Positions 50,790 to 60,236 of a stretch of DNA of 64,000 bases are shown piece after piece. The DNA is taken from assembly GCF_018882215.1 (NCBI RefSeq), contig NZ_JACVOX010000001.1, forward strand, positions 729,902-793,901, in the 5' to 3' direction. This DNA is from Polynucleobacter sp. AP-Kaivos-20-H2 (GTDB lineage Bacteria; Pseudomonadota; Gammaproteobacteria; Burkholderiales; Burkholderiaceae). The translations under genes and the position numbers were made by a program. The first letter of the stretch is position 1, and every line of letters starts with the position of its first letter. The notes beneath the pieces are model-generated. The model was not told the origin of the DNA, did no database searches, and saw only the letters and a list, made by a program, of their open reading frames with translations.

Positions 50790-52982
50790 ATGCCCCAATT
50801 ACTAGATAAATCCATCGAGATTCTGAGTGTTAAGCATCTCCGTGGTCCCAATATGTGGACTTACCATCCCGTGATTGAGGTTTGGCTCGATATTGGCGAT
50901 TTAGAGGACTACCCCTCTAACCTGATTCCTGGCTTTTATGAACGCATAGTGAAAGCTCTCCCAAGCCTCGTTGAACATCGCTGTAGCTATGGAGAAACTG
51001 GCGGATTTTTAAAGCGCGTTGAAGAAGGTACCTGGCCCGCTCACATTCTCGAACACTTAACTCTTGAGTTACAAAACTTAGCTGGCATCCCTGGCGGCTT
51101 TGGTAAGGCGCGTGACGGCGATAGGCGCGGTGTTTACAAAGTGATGGTTAGTGCAATCAATGAAGAAGTCACACTGACAGCTCTCAAATATGCGCGTGAT
51201 CTTTATTTAGCTCTAGCGCAAGACAATGCTGACTGCGTTGCTCTAGTGCAAACCATCATCGAAAATTTACGTGATCTTGGCGATGATCTTTTACTGGGTC
51301 CAAGTACAGCGTGCATTGTGAATGCAGCTGAAGAGCGTGGCATTCCATCGATTCGTTTATCTGAAGGCAACCTGGTTCAACTAGGTTACGGCGCTAAACA
51401 ACGCCGCATCTGGACAGCAGAGACCGATCAAACAAGCGCAATTGCGGAAACCATTTCTCGCGATAAAGATTTAACTAAGAGCTTGCTACGGAGCGCAGGG
51501 GTTCCAACACCTGAGGGTAGGACCGTTACCAGCGCTGATGATGCCTGGGATGCGGCGCAAGATATTGGCTTACCAGTAGTAGTGAAGCCAATTGACGGGA
51601 ATCACGGTCGTGGCGTATTCATCAACCTTTATACCCAACAAGAAATTGAAGCAGCTTATGCCGTTGCCATTGATGAAGGTAGCGAGGTTTTAGTTGAGCG
51701 TCACATTGTTGGTGATGAGCATCGCTTGCTAGTTGTTGGCAACAAAGTAGTTGCTGCGGCAAAAGGTGAAACCGTATGGGTCACTGGTGATGGTAAACAT
51801 ACTGTTCATGAACTGATTCAAATACAGATTAATTCTGATCCCCGTCGCGGCACCGCAGAAGAGCACCCTCTTAATCCTGTTCGCATTGATTCTGCAGTAG
51901 AACTTGAACTGGCACGACAGCAATTAAAAGGTGATAGTGTTCCTGCAATAGATCACAAAGTACTGATTCAAAGCAACGGCAATGTGGCATTTGATGTCAC
52001 TGATTTAATTCATCCCGATGTTGCTAGCCAAGTAGCCTTAGCAGCTCGTGTTGTTGGTCTTGAAATTGCCGGTGTTGATTTAGTAGCTCAGGACATTAGC
52101 AAACCATTGGCAGATCAAAATGCTGCCATTGTTGAAGTCAATGCAGGCCCAGGCCTTCTGATGCATCTCAAACCCGCAAGCGGCAAACCTCAACCTGTTG
52201 GCAAAGAAATTGCGAATCACCTCTTTCCACCTGGGGTAGATTTCCGTATTCCGGTAGTTGGTGTTTGCGGTGAACACGGCAAAACCCCTGTCGCCGAAAT
52301 GATTGCCCATTTCTTACGCCTAATGAATGTCTATGTTGGCCTGTCTTGCAGTAAAGGCCTGTTCTTTGGTAATCGAGCCATTCCAAACTCCAATGCATCA
52401 AATTGGGAGAATGCCCGACGCACCCTTCTCAATCGTGCGGTAGAAGCTGTTGTGATTGAGAATAATCATCTATCGATGTTGATTGAAGGCTTAGCCTACG
52501 ATCGCTGCCAAGTGGGTGTAGTTCTCAATGTGGATCCTACAGCCAACTTCCCGCAATACGCTATTTACGACGAAGATCAAGTCTTTAGTGTCGTGCGTAC
52601 CCAGATTGATGTCGTTCTTCCAACCGGTGTTGCCGTACTCAATGCTGATGATCCAATGTGCGTACAAATGGCCGAGCTTTGTGATGGTCAGGTGATTTTC
52701 TTTAGCGAGAATTCGGACTCTGAGATTGTCAAATCCCACTTAGCAAACGGTGGTCGCGCAGTTGTCATTGGCAAACAGCAAATTACCCTGAAGTCTGGAA
52801 AGCTAGATCAGAAATCCATTCCTGTACCACGTCACTCTGAAGCCAACCACTCTACTCCTTGGAAGACCATGAATTTAGGTGCGGCTATATCAGCAGCCTG
52901 GGCTCTTGAAATTCCATTCAACGTTATCGAAGCAGGTGCAGAAACATTCGTGCCTGACGCCACTACTGCTACAGGGGCTTAA
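50790..52982 (+). CDS. Cyanophycin synthetase-like protein with degenerate ligase domain (CphA')
   Basis: This 730-residue CphA homologue has the N-terminal domain (SVKHLRGPNMWTYHPVIEV) and ATP-grasp domain (VVVKPIDGNHGRGVF, about residues 215-475). A Mur-ligase-like centre follows, whose P-loop reads GEHGKTP in place of GTNGKTT. It stops near the end of the Mur centre and lacks the C-terminal Mur domain seen in the next gene. The ATP-grasp half may still add aspartate, but arginine addition is probably lost. Paired cphA genes are known in Ralstonia. It abuts the next gene with no gap. Confidence 0.9.
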   Translation: MPQLLDKSIEILSVKHLRGPNMWTYHPVIEVWLDIGDLEDYPSNLIPGFYERIVKALPSLVEHRCSYGETGGFLKRVEEGTWPAHILEHLTLELQNLAGIPGGFGKARDGDRRGVYKVMVSAINEEVTLTALKYARDLYLALAQDNADCVALVQTIIENLRDLGDDLLLGPSTACIVNAAEERGIPSIRLSEGNLVQLGYGAKQRRIWTAETDQTSAIAETISRDKDLTKSLLRSAGVPTPEGRTVTSADDAWDAAQDIGLPVVVKPIDGNHGRGVFINLYTQQEIEAAYAVAIDEGSEVLVERHIVGDEHRLLVVGNKVVAAAKGETVWVTGDGKHTVHELIQIQINSDPRRGTAEEHPLNPVRIDSAVELELARQQLKGDSVPAIDHKVLIQSNGNVAFDVTDLIHPDVASQVALAARVVGLEIAGVDLVAQDISKPLADQNAAIVEVNAGPGLLMHLKPASGKPQPVGKEIANHLFPPGVDFRIPVVGVCGEHGKTPVAEMIAHFLRLMNVYVGLSCSKGLFFGNRAIPNSNASNWENARRTLLNRAVEAVVIENNHLSMLIEGLAYDRCQVGVVLNVDPTANFPQYAIYDEDQVFSVVRTQIDVVLPTGVAVLNADDPMCVQMAELCDGQVIFFSENSDSEIVKSHLANGGRAVVIGKQQITLKSGKLDQKSIPVPRHSEANHSTPWKTMNLGAAISAAWALEIPFNVIEAGAETFVPDATTATGA

Positions 52983-55553
52983 TTGGAAATTACCCGTATT
53001 CGCATGTTGCGCGGCCCAAATTTATGGAGCCGCCACACCGCTTTAGAAGCGATTGTTTCTTGTGATGAGTCTGAACGCTCAATCGATTCTATCCCTCAAT
53101 TTGAAACCAAGATTCGCGAGCGCTTTCCTCAACTGGGTAGCATGCGTCGCGGCGGGCACAATGAAGTACTTTCTTTAGCTCATGCTCTTGAGCATGCAGC
53201 GCTTGGCCTTCAAGCGCAAGCAGGTTGCCCCGTTACCTTTAGTCGCACAGTACAAACAGTCGATGCTGGCGTTTATCAAGTCGTCGTGGAATACACCGAA
53301 GAAGTAGTTGGTCGCATGGCTTTTGACTTTGGTTTTGCTTTGATTCAAGCAACACTCAACGATGCGCCGTTTGATCTTGCTGCCGCCCTCTCAGAATTAG
53401 AGGCCCTGTACGAGGACGTTCGCCTTGGACCAAGTACTGGATCCATTGTTGATGCCGCAGTCCAACGTAACATCCCATACCGCCGCATGACTGAAGGCAG
53501 CATGGTGCAATTTGGTTGGGGTAGCAAACAGAAACGCATTCAAGCTGCAGAAACCAGTGATACCAGCGCGATTGCTGAAGCGATTGCCCAAGACAAAGAA
53601 CTTACCAAGAACTTACTTGCCGCTGCTGGCGTATCAGTTCCCATAGGCGAAGTAGTTACCACTGCTGATGATGCTTGGCGTGCTGCTCAAAAAATTGGTG
53701 GTCCGATTGTTTTAAAGCCGAAAGATGGTAACCAAGGCAAAGGCGTTGTTGCCAATATTCAAACCGAAGAAGAGGTCCGCGCTGGCTTTATTGTGACCCA
53801 AGCCTTTGGTCGGGAAACCATTGTTGAGCGCTATCTCCCTGGTGCAGACTATCGCTTGCTCGTCGTGGGCAACCGCCTCTCGGCCGCTGCTCGGCGTGAG
53901 CCAGCACAAGTAGTTGGCGATGGCAGTCACTCTGTTGCAGAGCTAGTTGAAATCGAGAATAAAAATCCATTGCGTGGCGATGGCCATGCAACAGCTTTAA
54001 CCAAGATTCGCTTTGATGACATTGCCATGGCGCATCTGGCAAGCTCTGGTCTTACCCCACAATACGTCCCCAAGACTGGCGAACGCGTTCTACTTCGCAA
54101 TAACGCCAATCTCAGCACCGGCGGAACCGCTACTGATGTTACTGACGATGTTCATCCAGATGTTGCGGCAAGTGCAGTCGCTGCCGCCCAGATGATTGGA
54201 CTTGATATTGCTGGTGTAGACATTCTTTGTGAAAATATTTACAAGCCACTGGAACAACAAGGTGGCGGTATAGTTGAAGTCAATGCTGCGCCTGGTTTAC
54301 GTATGCATCTCAAGCCTTCGTATGGCAAAGGACGCCCCGTTGGCGAAGACATCATCAATATGATGTTCCCACTAGGTGAAGATGGCCGCATTCCAGTGGT
54401 AGCGGTTACCGGTACGAACGGTAAAACTACTACAGTGCGCCTCATTGCTCACTTGTTAAATGAAACTGGCCTACGCGTTGGTATGACAGGAACTGATGGT
54501 GTTTACATCAATCATCGCCTCATCGATACCGGCGATTGCAGCGGTCCTAAAAGTGCTCGCAATGTATTAATGCATCCCGATGTAGATGCTGCCGTACTCG
54601 AAACAGCCCGAGGTGGTTTGCTTCGTGAAGGTTTAGGCTTTGATCGCTGCGAAGTTGCAGTTGTAACCAATATTGGCGAAGGTGACCATTTAGGCCTTAA
54701 TTACATTACTAGCGTTGAAGATTTAGCCATCCTCAAACGCGTGATTGTACAGAACGTTGCGCCCACTGGTGCCGCCGTCCTCAATGCGGCAGACCCAATG
54801 GTTGTGAAGATGGGTGACAAGTGCTCTGGTCGAGTGATTTTCTTTGCCCAAAATCAACACGACCCAGTCATTGCCGCTCATCGTGCCAAGAATAAAAAAG
54901 TCATTTATTTTGATGGCACCTACATAGTTGCCTCCAAGGGATCGCGTGTGATGTATCGCTTCCCCATAAGCGAAATTCCCCTAACCCAAAATGGCGTACT
55001 AGGCTTCCAAATTGAAAATGCCATGGCTGCGATTGGCGCAGCCTGGGCCCTTGGTCTTGATGCCGAAAAGATTGCTCGCGGTTTACATAGCTTTGAAAGC
55101 GATCCGAATTCCGTACCGGGACGCTTTAATCAATTCCAACATAATGGCGCCACCGTCATTGCTGACTATGGCCATAACCCCGATGCTATGCGCGCTCTTA
55201 CTAGCGCAGTTGAGGCCATGAAACCCAAGAGGAGCCACGTGGTTATTAGTGGTGCAGGTGATCGTCGAGACGAAGATATCCGTGATCTAACCCGTATCTT
55301 GGGCAACTCATTTGATAACGTCATTCTTTATCAAGATGCCTGCCAGCGTGGTCGTGAAGATGGTGAAGTATTAAAGCTATTGCGAGAAGGCTTAGTTGAC
55401 GCCACTAAGGCAAAGCAAGTTCAAGAAATACATGGTGAATTTAAGGCTATTGATACAGCCCTAAATGATCTTTCTGCAGGCGATATTTGCTTGATTCTGA
55501 TTGACCAAGTGGAAGAGTCTCTTGCTTACCTTAAACAACAGGTGAGACCTTAA
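52983..55553 (+). CDS. cphA: Cyanophycin synthetase
   Basis: This 856-residue enzyme polymerises Asp and Arg to cyanophycin. It has the N-terminal domain, ATP-grasp domain (VLKPKDGNQGKGVVANI) and Mur-ligase domain with intact P-loop VTGTNGKTTT (about residue 478). The C-terminal domain includes VIADYGHNPDAMRAL. The start is TTG 52983, directly after the upstream TAA, so it depends on translational coupling. No cyanophycinase gene is in the window. Confidence 0.95.
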   Translation: MEITRIRMLRGPNLWSRHTALEAIVSCDESERSIDSIPQFETKIRERFPQLGSMRRGGHNEVLSLAHALEHAALGLQAQAGCPVTFSRTVQTVDAGVYQVVVEYTEEVVGRMAFDFGFALIQATLNDAPFDLAAALSELEALYEDVRLGPSTGSIVDAAVQRNIPYRRMTEGSMVQFGWGSKQKRIQAAETSDTSAIAEAIAQDKELTKNLLAAAGVSVPIGEVVTTADDAWRAAQKIGGPIVLKPKDGNQGKGVVANIQTEEEVRAGFIVTQAFGRETIVERYLPGADYRLLVVGNRLSAAARREPAQVVGDGSHSVAELVEIENKNPLRGDGHATALTKIRFDDIAMAHLASSGLTPQYVPKTGERVLLRNNANLSTGGTATDVTDDVHPDVAASAVAAAQMIGLDIAGVDILCENIYKPLEQQGGGIVEVNAAPGLRMHLKPSYGKGRPVGEDIINMMFPLGEDGRIPVVAVTGTNGKTTTVRLIAHLLNETGLRVGMTGTDGVYINHRLIDTGDCSGPKSARNVLMHPDVDAAVLETARGGLLREGLGFDRCEVAVVTNIGEGDHLGLNYITSVEDLAILKRVIVQNVAPTGAAVLNAADPMVVKMGDKCSGRVIFFAQNQHDPVIAAHRAKNKKVIYFDGTYIVASKGSRVMYRFPISEIPLTQNGVLGFQIENAMAAIGAAWALGLDAEKIARGLHSFESDPNSVPGRFNQFQHNGATVIADYGHNPDAMRALTSAVEAMKPKRSHVVISGAGDRRDEDIRDLTRILGNSFDNVILYQDACQRGREDGEVLKLLREGLVDATKAKQVQEIHGEFKAIDTALNDLSAGDICLILIDQVEESLAYLKQQVRP

Positions 55554-55572
55554 TCACAACTGCATGGTCATT

Positions 55573-55602
55573 AAAAAACCCAATCACTTGCTTGGGTTTT
55601 TT
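55573..55602. terminator. Terminator after cphA
   Basis: AAAAAACCCAA pairs with TTGGGTTTTTT around TCACTTGC, between the convergent cphA and fbp genes. It can serve both strands. Confidence 0.92.
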
Positions 55603-55623
55603 ATTGGTGAAGCACTAATGCGC

Positions 55624-56622
55624 TTATGAGTGATAGCTTCGAATGCGATCAATCTCTTCTTTAGAGCCTAGCATCACGGAAACTCGCTCATGCAAGTCTG
55701 TTGGCTGCAAATCCATAATGAGATCTGTTCCATTGATAGATGCGCCACCCGCCTGCTCCACTAGGAAACTCATTGGATTTGCCTCATACATCAGGCGCAA
55801 CTTACCTGGCTTGTGTGGTTCACGCTGATCCCATGGGTACATAAACACCCCGCCACGAGATAAAACACGATGTACATCCGCAACCATGGAAGCGATCCAG
55901 CGCATATTGAAATCCTTGTCACGCGTGCCACTGACGCCGGCTAAGCACTCCTCAACATAACGACGTACTGGGTCAGCCCAGTGGCGCATATTGGACATAT
56001 TGATTGCAAACTCTTTGGTTGAATGAGAAATCTTTACCGCATCCTTAATGAGCAAAAACTCACCAGTCACTTTATTCAAAGTAAACATCACCACACCATC
56101 ACCCAGGGTCAAGGCCATCGTAGTTTGAGGGCCATACACTACATAACCCGCAGCAACTTGATGACGGCCTGACAACAAAAAGTCAGAGGTCTGTAATGGT
56201 GCATTCGGGTCCTGTTTCTTGAGCACTGAAAAAATAGTTCCAATCGACACGTTCACATCAATATTAGATGAGCCATCCAGTGGATCAAACAGTAGCAAGT
56301 AGTCACCTGTGCCCTGGACTGGAACTGGGAGCTCCATTTCTTCCGAAGCTAAACCTGCGAGTGATTTACAACCCTTTACGCCGTCGATCAGCAAATCGTT
56401 TGCAATGATGTCGAGCTTTTGCTGAACTTCACCCTGTACGTTGCCAGTACCAGCAGAACCCAATAAGCCAATCAAGGCGCCCTGCGCTACTTCATGACTG
56501 AGAGTTGAGCAGGTATTAACAACCGCGGTCAACAAATCTTGCAATCCAGCCGGGATAGCAGCACCAGCCGGATTTGTGGAGGTCAAATATTGCTTGAAAT
56601 TGATATGGGTACTTGAGGACAA
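55624..56622 (-). CDS. fbp: Fructose-1,6-bisphosphatase class I
   Basis: This 332-residue enzyme of gluconeogenesis has the metal site [22 protein letters not shown] and substrate region GGVFMYPWD, then [20 protein letters not shown]. Length and motifs are normal. It faces cphA across a shared terminator. Confidence 0.97.
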   Translation of the reverse strand: MSSSTHINFKQYLTSTNPAGAAIPAGLQDLLTAVVNTCSTLSHEVAQGALIGLLGSAGTGNVQGEVQQKLDIIANDLLIDGVKGCKSLAGLASEEMELPVPVQGTGDYLLLFDPLDGSSNIDVNVSIGTIFSVLKKQDPNAPLQTSDFLLSGRHQVAAGYVVYGPQTTMALTLGDGVVMFTLNKVTGEFLLIKDAVKISHSTKEFAINMSNMRHWADPVRRYVEECLAGVSGTRDKDFNMRWIASMVADVHRVLSRGGVFMYPWDQREPHKPGKLRLMYEANPMSFLVEQAGGASINGTDLIMDLQPTDLHERVSVMLGSKEEIDRIRSYHS

Positions 56623-56739
56623 AGGTATTACTCCAAAGCTCTATTGAAATTAAGGTCTATTTTGCCTTGTTATTGGGTGCCATCATAATTTATGGCTTAT
56701 CGATACAAAATTACGCACTTTAAAACAGGGGTTTTAGCA

Positions 56740-56916
56740 ATGATAGTCAATGTTGATGACGAATTGATCCGGGATGCAATGAAGTATTTCGATCCACAGC
56801 TTAGCCCTAGCGACCTGATTAACGAGGCAATTACAACCCTTGTTCGATTGCAGGCCACTAAAAAACTGGTGGCCCTAGGGGGGATGACTCCTGAAATGAA
56901 AGATATCCCACGTTAA
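56740..56916 (+). CDS. VapB-family antitoxin-like protein, orphan
   Basis: This 58-residue protein resembles VapB-type ribbon-helix-helix antitoxins (MIVNVDDELIRDAMKYF, DLINEAITTLVRLQATKKL). ATG 56740 with AGGGG upstream is chosen over the open frame to 56692. No toxin gene follows; the next gene is convergent pepN, 2 bp away. It is either a lone antitoxin left after toxin loss or a small regulator. Confidence 0.7.
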   Translation: MIVNVDDELIRDAMKYFDPQLSPSDLINEAITTLVRLQATKKLVALGGMTPEMKDIPR

Positions 56917-56918
56917 AT

Positions 56919-59528
56919 TTAATTACCCAGCGCCTTTCCAATCACTTCCCTCACATCGGGAGAGAGTGTTGGGCATGCAGAAACACGCTCTAGAGCTGCT
57001 TTCATATGATCTTGATAGGGTTGGGTAAATAAACGCCAGCGGTCCAGCGCTCTTGCAAGACGAGCCGCTACCTGGGGATTGATGGGATCAAGAGCTAATA
57101 CGCTATCGGCCCAGAACTCATAACCACTGCCATCCGCCTGATGAAAGCTAGCTGGATTGTTAGCGCAGAACGAATGAATCACGCTACGAACTCGGTTTGG
57201 ATTGTTTAACTTAAATGCAGGATGTTCGCGGAGCTTCTTCACCTCAGCGAGAGTGGGATCAAGACCATCAACAGGGGGACGACTGGATTGCAAGCCAAAC
57301 CACTTATCGATTACCAAAGCATCATTCGCAAATCGATTATAAAAATCAATTAAGCAATCTTTAGCTTGTTTTGCGCCGTGCACCACTAATGCGACTAAGG
57401 CTGCATAACGGTCAGTCATATTGTCAGCAATTTGATATTGATTGGCTGCCATTGGTGCCCACACTGCTGGTGCCGCCTCCAGCAACATGCTCAATGCTAG
57501 ATTTTTCAGGGCACGCTTACCAGCATCTACTCCATCAGACTTAAATGGTCCAGGGGTTTGCATCTGCTGATACAAGGCAGCCCACTCGAGTTGCAACTGT
57601 TTCGCAATCTCTTTACGGAAAGCACGTCGCGCAGCAAATATCTTCTGAGGATCAACGCTCGTGCATTGCTCATACAAATAAGACTCTGCAGGCAGCGTTA
57701 AAGCCAGATCCTTAAAGGCTGGATCCAAATTAGGGTCTAGCAAGATATTGCGGTACGCTTCAATCAGTTTTTCATCAGGCAAACGATTATTTAAAATCAT
57801 TTGCATCGCTAACTTCTGACCAGCCTCCCAACGATTAAATGCATCATCATCGCTTGAGAATAAAGTCAGAAGATCTGCCTCGGATTGCTCGAAATCTAAA
57901 TTAATCGGCGCCGAGAAATTGCGATTAATTGAAAGCACTGGTCGCTCTTCAATTTGGTCAAAAGTCCAAGTTTGAGTTTCTTGTGTTAATTCCAATAACT
58001 GCTCTGCTTGGTCATTCGCCTTTGTGATTAAGCGCATCTTCAATGGAATATGAAAGGGCTTCTTCTCCGGCTGACCCGGACTAGGCGCACAACTTTGTGT
58101 CAGCGTCAGTTGGTACTGTTTTTTGGCGGCGTCATAGTGCTCTTGCACCTTAACCCTTGGGGTGCCTGCCTGGCTATACCAATTCTTAAACTGAGTCAGG
58201 TCCTTGCCATTAGCGTCTGCCATCGCAGCCAAGAAATCATCGCAGGTAACCGCCTGACCATCATGACGCTTAAAGTAGAGATCCATTCCTTTGCGGAAGC
58301 CGTCTTTACCCAAAAGAGTTTGATACATCCTAACAACTTCTGAACCCTTCTCATAGATAGTAACGGTATAGAAGTTATTGATTTCTTGATACTCATCCGG
58401 GCGAATCGGATGCGCCATCGGACCCGCATCTTCAGGAAATTGCAATTGGCGAAGCAAGCGAACATCTTCAATTCGCTTTACCGCCCTACCGGATTCACTA
58501 CCCATTTGATCAGCAGAAAACTCTTGATCTCTAAATACAGTCAAACCTTCTTTCAGGGATAACTGAAACCAATCCTGGCAAGTAACGCGGTTACCCGTCC
58601 AATTATGGAAGTATTCATGGGCAACGACACTTTCAATATTGGCGAAGTCTGCATCTGTCGCAGTTTCTGGCTGAGCAAGAACAAACTTGGTATTGAAAAT
58701 ATTCAAACCCTTGTTTTCCATTGCACCCATATTGAAGTCACTTACGGCCACAATCATGAAGCGCTCTAAATCCAACTCCAGTCCAAAACGCTTTTCGTCC
58801 CAATGAATAGAGGCAATTAGGGAGTCCATAGCATGTCGAGTCTTCTTGAGGTCATGCGGCTCAACCCAGATCTGCAGTAACTTCTTAGCACCGCTACTAG
58901 TGGTGATAGTCTCTTCAATGCATTCCAACTTACCAGCAACTAAGGCAAACAAATAGGATGGCTTAGGAAACGGATCTTCCCAAGTAGCGCTATGCCATTC
59001 ATTAGGTAGTTTTTCTGTAGTCAGTAGGTTGCCGTTGGATAACAGCACAGGACACTCTGCTTCGCGTGCACGCAATGTCACGCGATACCGCGCCATCACA
59101 TCCGGGCGATCCAAGAAGTAAGCAATCTTTCTAAAACCCTCTGCTTCACATTGAGTGAAAAAGTTCCCGTTGGAAACATACAAGCCCATCAAAGTAGTAT
59201 TTTTTTCTGGGACGCAAACGCAAATAATTTCTACGACAAACTTTTCTTTGCCTTCATTTGGCAGCGTATGAATCGTCAGTGTTTCTGGTGTTAATTCAAA
59301 ATGACGATGGGCTTCACCATTGATGCGCAAACTAACAAACTCGAGCTCTTGCCCAACCAAAACCAAGGGAGCTCCTGCCTTAAAGCTTTTGCCTGGCAAA
59401 ACCTCAATACGACTTTTCACAATGGTTCGCGCTGGATCCAGAGCGATATCGAGTTCGACTTGATCGAAGGTGTATACAGGTGGTAGGTATTCGAGCCTAC
59501 GAAAGCTCTGGTGGAGATCAGTTTTCAT
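56919..59528 (-). CDS. pepN: Aminopeptidase N
   Basis: This 869-residue M1 metallopeptidase has the exopeptidase motif GAMENKGLNIFN and the zinc site HEYFHNWTGNRVTC, with the second Glu in the following helix (LKEGLTVFRDQEF). The C-terminal DUF3458 domains are as in E. coli PepN. It trims N-terminal residues from peptides in the cytoplasm. Confidence 0.97.
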   Translation of the reverse strand: MKTDLHQSFRRLEYLPPVYTFDQVELDIALDPARTIVKSRIEVLPGKSFKAGAPLVLVGQELEFVSLRINGEAHRHFELTPETLTIHTLPNEGKEKFVVEIICVCVPEKNTTLMGLYVSNGNFFTQCEAEGFRKIAYFLDRPDVMARYRVTLRAREAECPVLLSNGNLLTTEKLPNEWHSATWEDPFPKPSYLFALVAGKLECIEETITTSSGAKKLLQIWVEPHDLKKTRHAMDSLIASIHWDEKRFGLELDLERFMIVAVSDFNMGAMENKGLNIFNTKFVLAQPETATDADFANIESVVAHEYFHNWTGNRVTCQDWFQLSLKEGLTVFRDQEFSADQMGSESGRAVKRIEDVRLLRQLQFPEDAGPMAHPIRPDEYQEINNFYTVTIYEKGSEVVRMYQTLLGKDGFRKGMDLYFKRHDGQAVTCDDFLAAMADANGKDLTQFKNWYSQAGTPRVKVQEHYDAAKKQYQLTLTQSCAPSPGQPEKKPFHIPLKMRLITKANDQAEQLLELTQETQTWTFDQIEERPVLSINRNFSAPINLDFEQSEADLLTLFSSDDDAFNRWEAGQKLAMQMILNNRLPDEKLIEAYRNILLDPNLDPAFKDLALTLPAESYLYEQCTSVDPQKIFAARRAFRKEIAKQLQLEWAALYQQMQTPGPFKSDGVDAGKRALKNLALSMLLEAAPAVWAPMAANQYQIADNMTDRYAALVALVVHGAKQAKDCLIDFYNRFANDALVIDKWFGLQSSRPPVDGLDPTLAEVKKLREHPAFKLNNPNRVRSVIHSFCANNPASFHQADGSGYEFWADSVLALDPINPQVAARLARALDRWRLFTQPYQDHMKAALERVSACPTLSPDVREVIGKALGN

Positions 59529-59573
59529 GAGCCTATTTTAAGTCTTGGCTGGCAGACGGGTTGATTCGCTATC

Positions 59574-60149
59574 TCAGGCCCATATCAGGGTAGCTAAGCC
59601 AATTGCAATAAAGGTGACGGCTGCCACTGCATGCACCCACTTAATGGGCATACGTTTCGTGAATTTCTGACCAATCCAGACGGCAGGGGCATTTGCCAGC
59701 ATCATCCCCAATGTGGTGCCAACCGTTACGGAGAATACGTCCTCGTAACGGGCGCCTAAGGCAATGGTCGCTATTTGCGTCTTATCGCCCATCTCGGCCA
59801 AAAAGAACAAGCCTACCGTGAGCAAAAATACTTGGAGAGCCCTATCAGTTACCTTAGAGCCAGCTGCATCATCGATATGATCTGGCACAAGTAACCATAA
59901 GCCGATTCCTAAAAAACTCAAACCCAAAATCCAACGCATCACATCTGGCGACACTAAAGTCGTAAGCCAATGACCTAATAATGCAGCACAGGCATGATTA
60001 GCAATAGTGGCAATAAAGATGCCTGCAATGATCGCTAATGCTTGCTTGGGATAGCGAGCCGCAAGCATTAATGAAAGCAATTGGGTTTTATCCCCCATCT
60101 CTGCTAGGGCAACTACCCCGGCAGAGAGGGTTAAGGCTGAAAAATCCAT
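59574..60149 (-). CDS. GDT1/TMEM165-family manganese or calcium exporter
   Basis: This 191-residue membrane protein has two copies of the E-x-G-D motif (ALAEMGDKTQLLSLMLAAR and FLAEMGDKTQIATIALGAR) and six helices, the UPF0016 layout. Bacterial members such as MneA export manganese. It follows no operon partner. Confidence 0.9.
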   Translation of the reverse strand: MDFSALTLSAGVVALAEMGDKTQLLSLMLAARYPKQALAIIAGIFIATIANHACAALLGHWLTTLVSPDVMRWILGLSFLGIGLWLLVPDHIDDAAGSKVTDRALQVFLLTVGLFFLAEMGDKTQIATIALGARYEDVFSVTVGTTLGMMLANAPAVWIGQKFTKRMPIKWVHAVAAVTFIAIGLATLIWA

Positions 60150-60236
60150 AAATGAAGTAGGTCCAGTAAGTTTTGCGTGTCAGGGATAGTTTAAATCCTA
60201 GCACTCACTGGACCCACTCATTTTGGATATATATTG

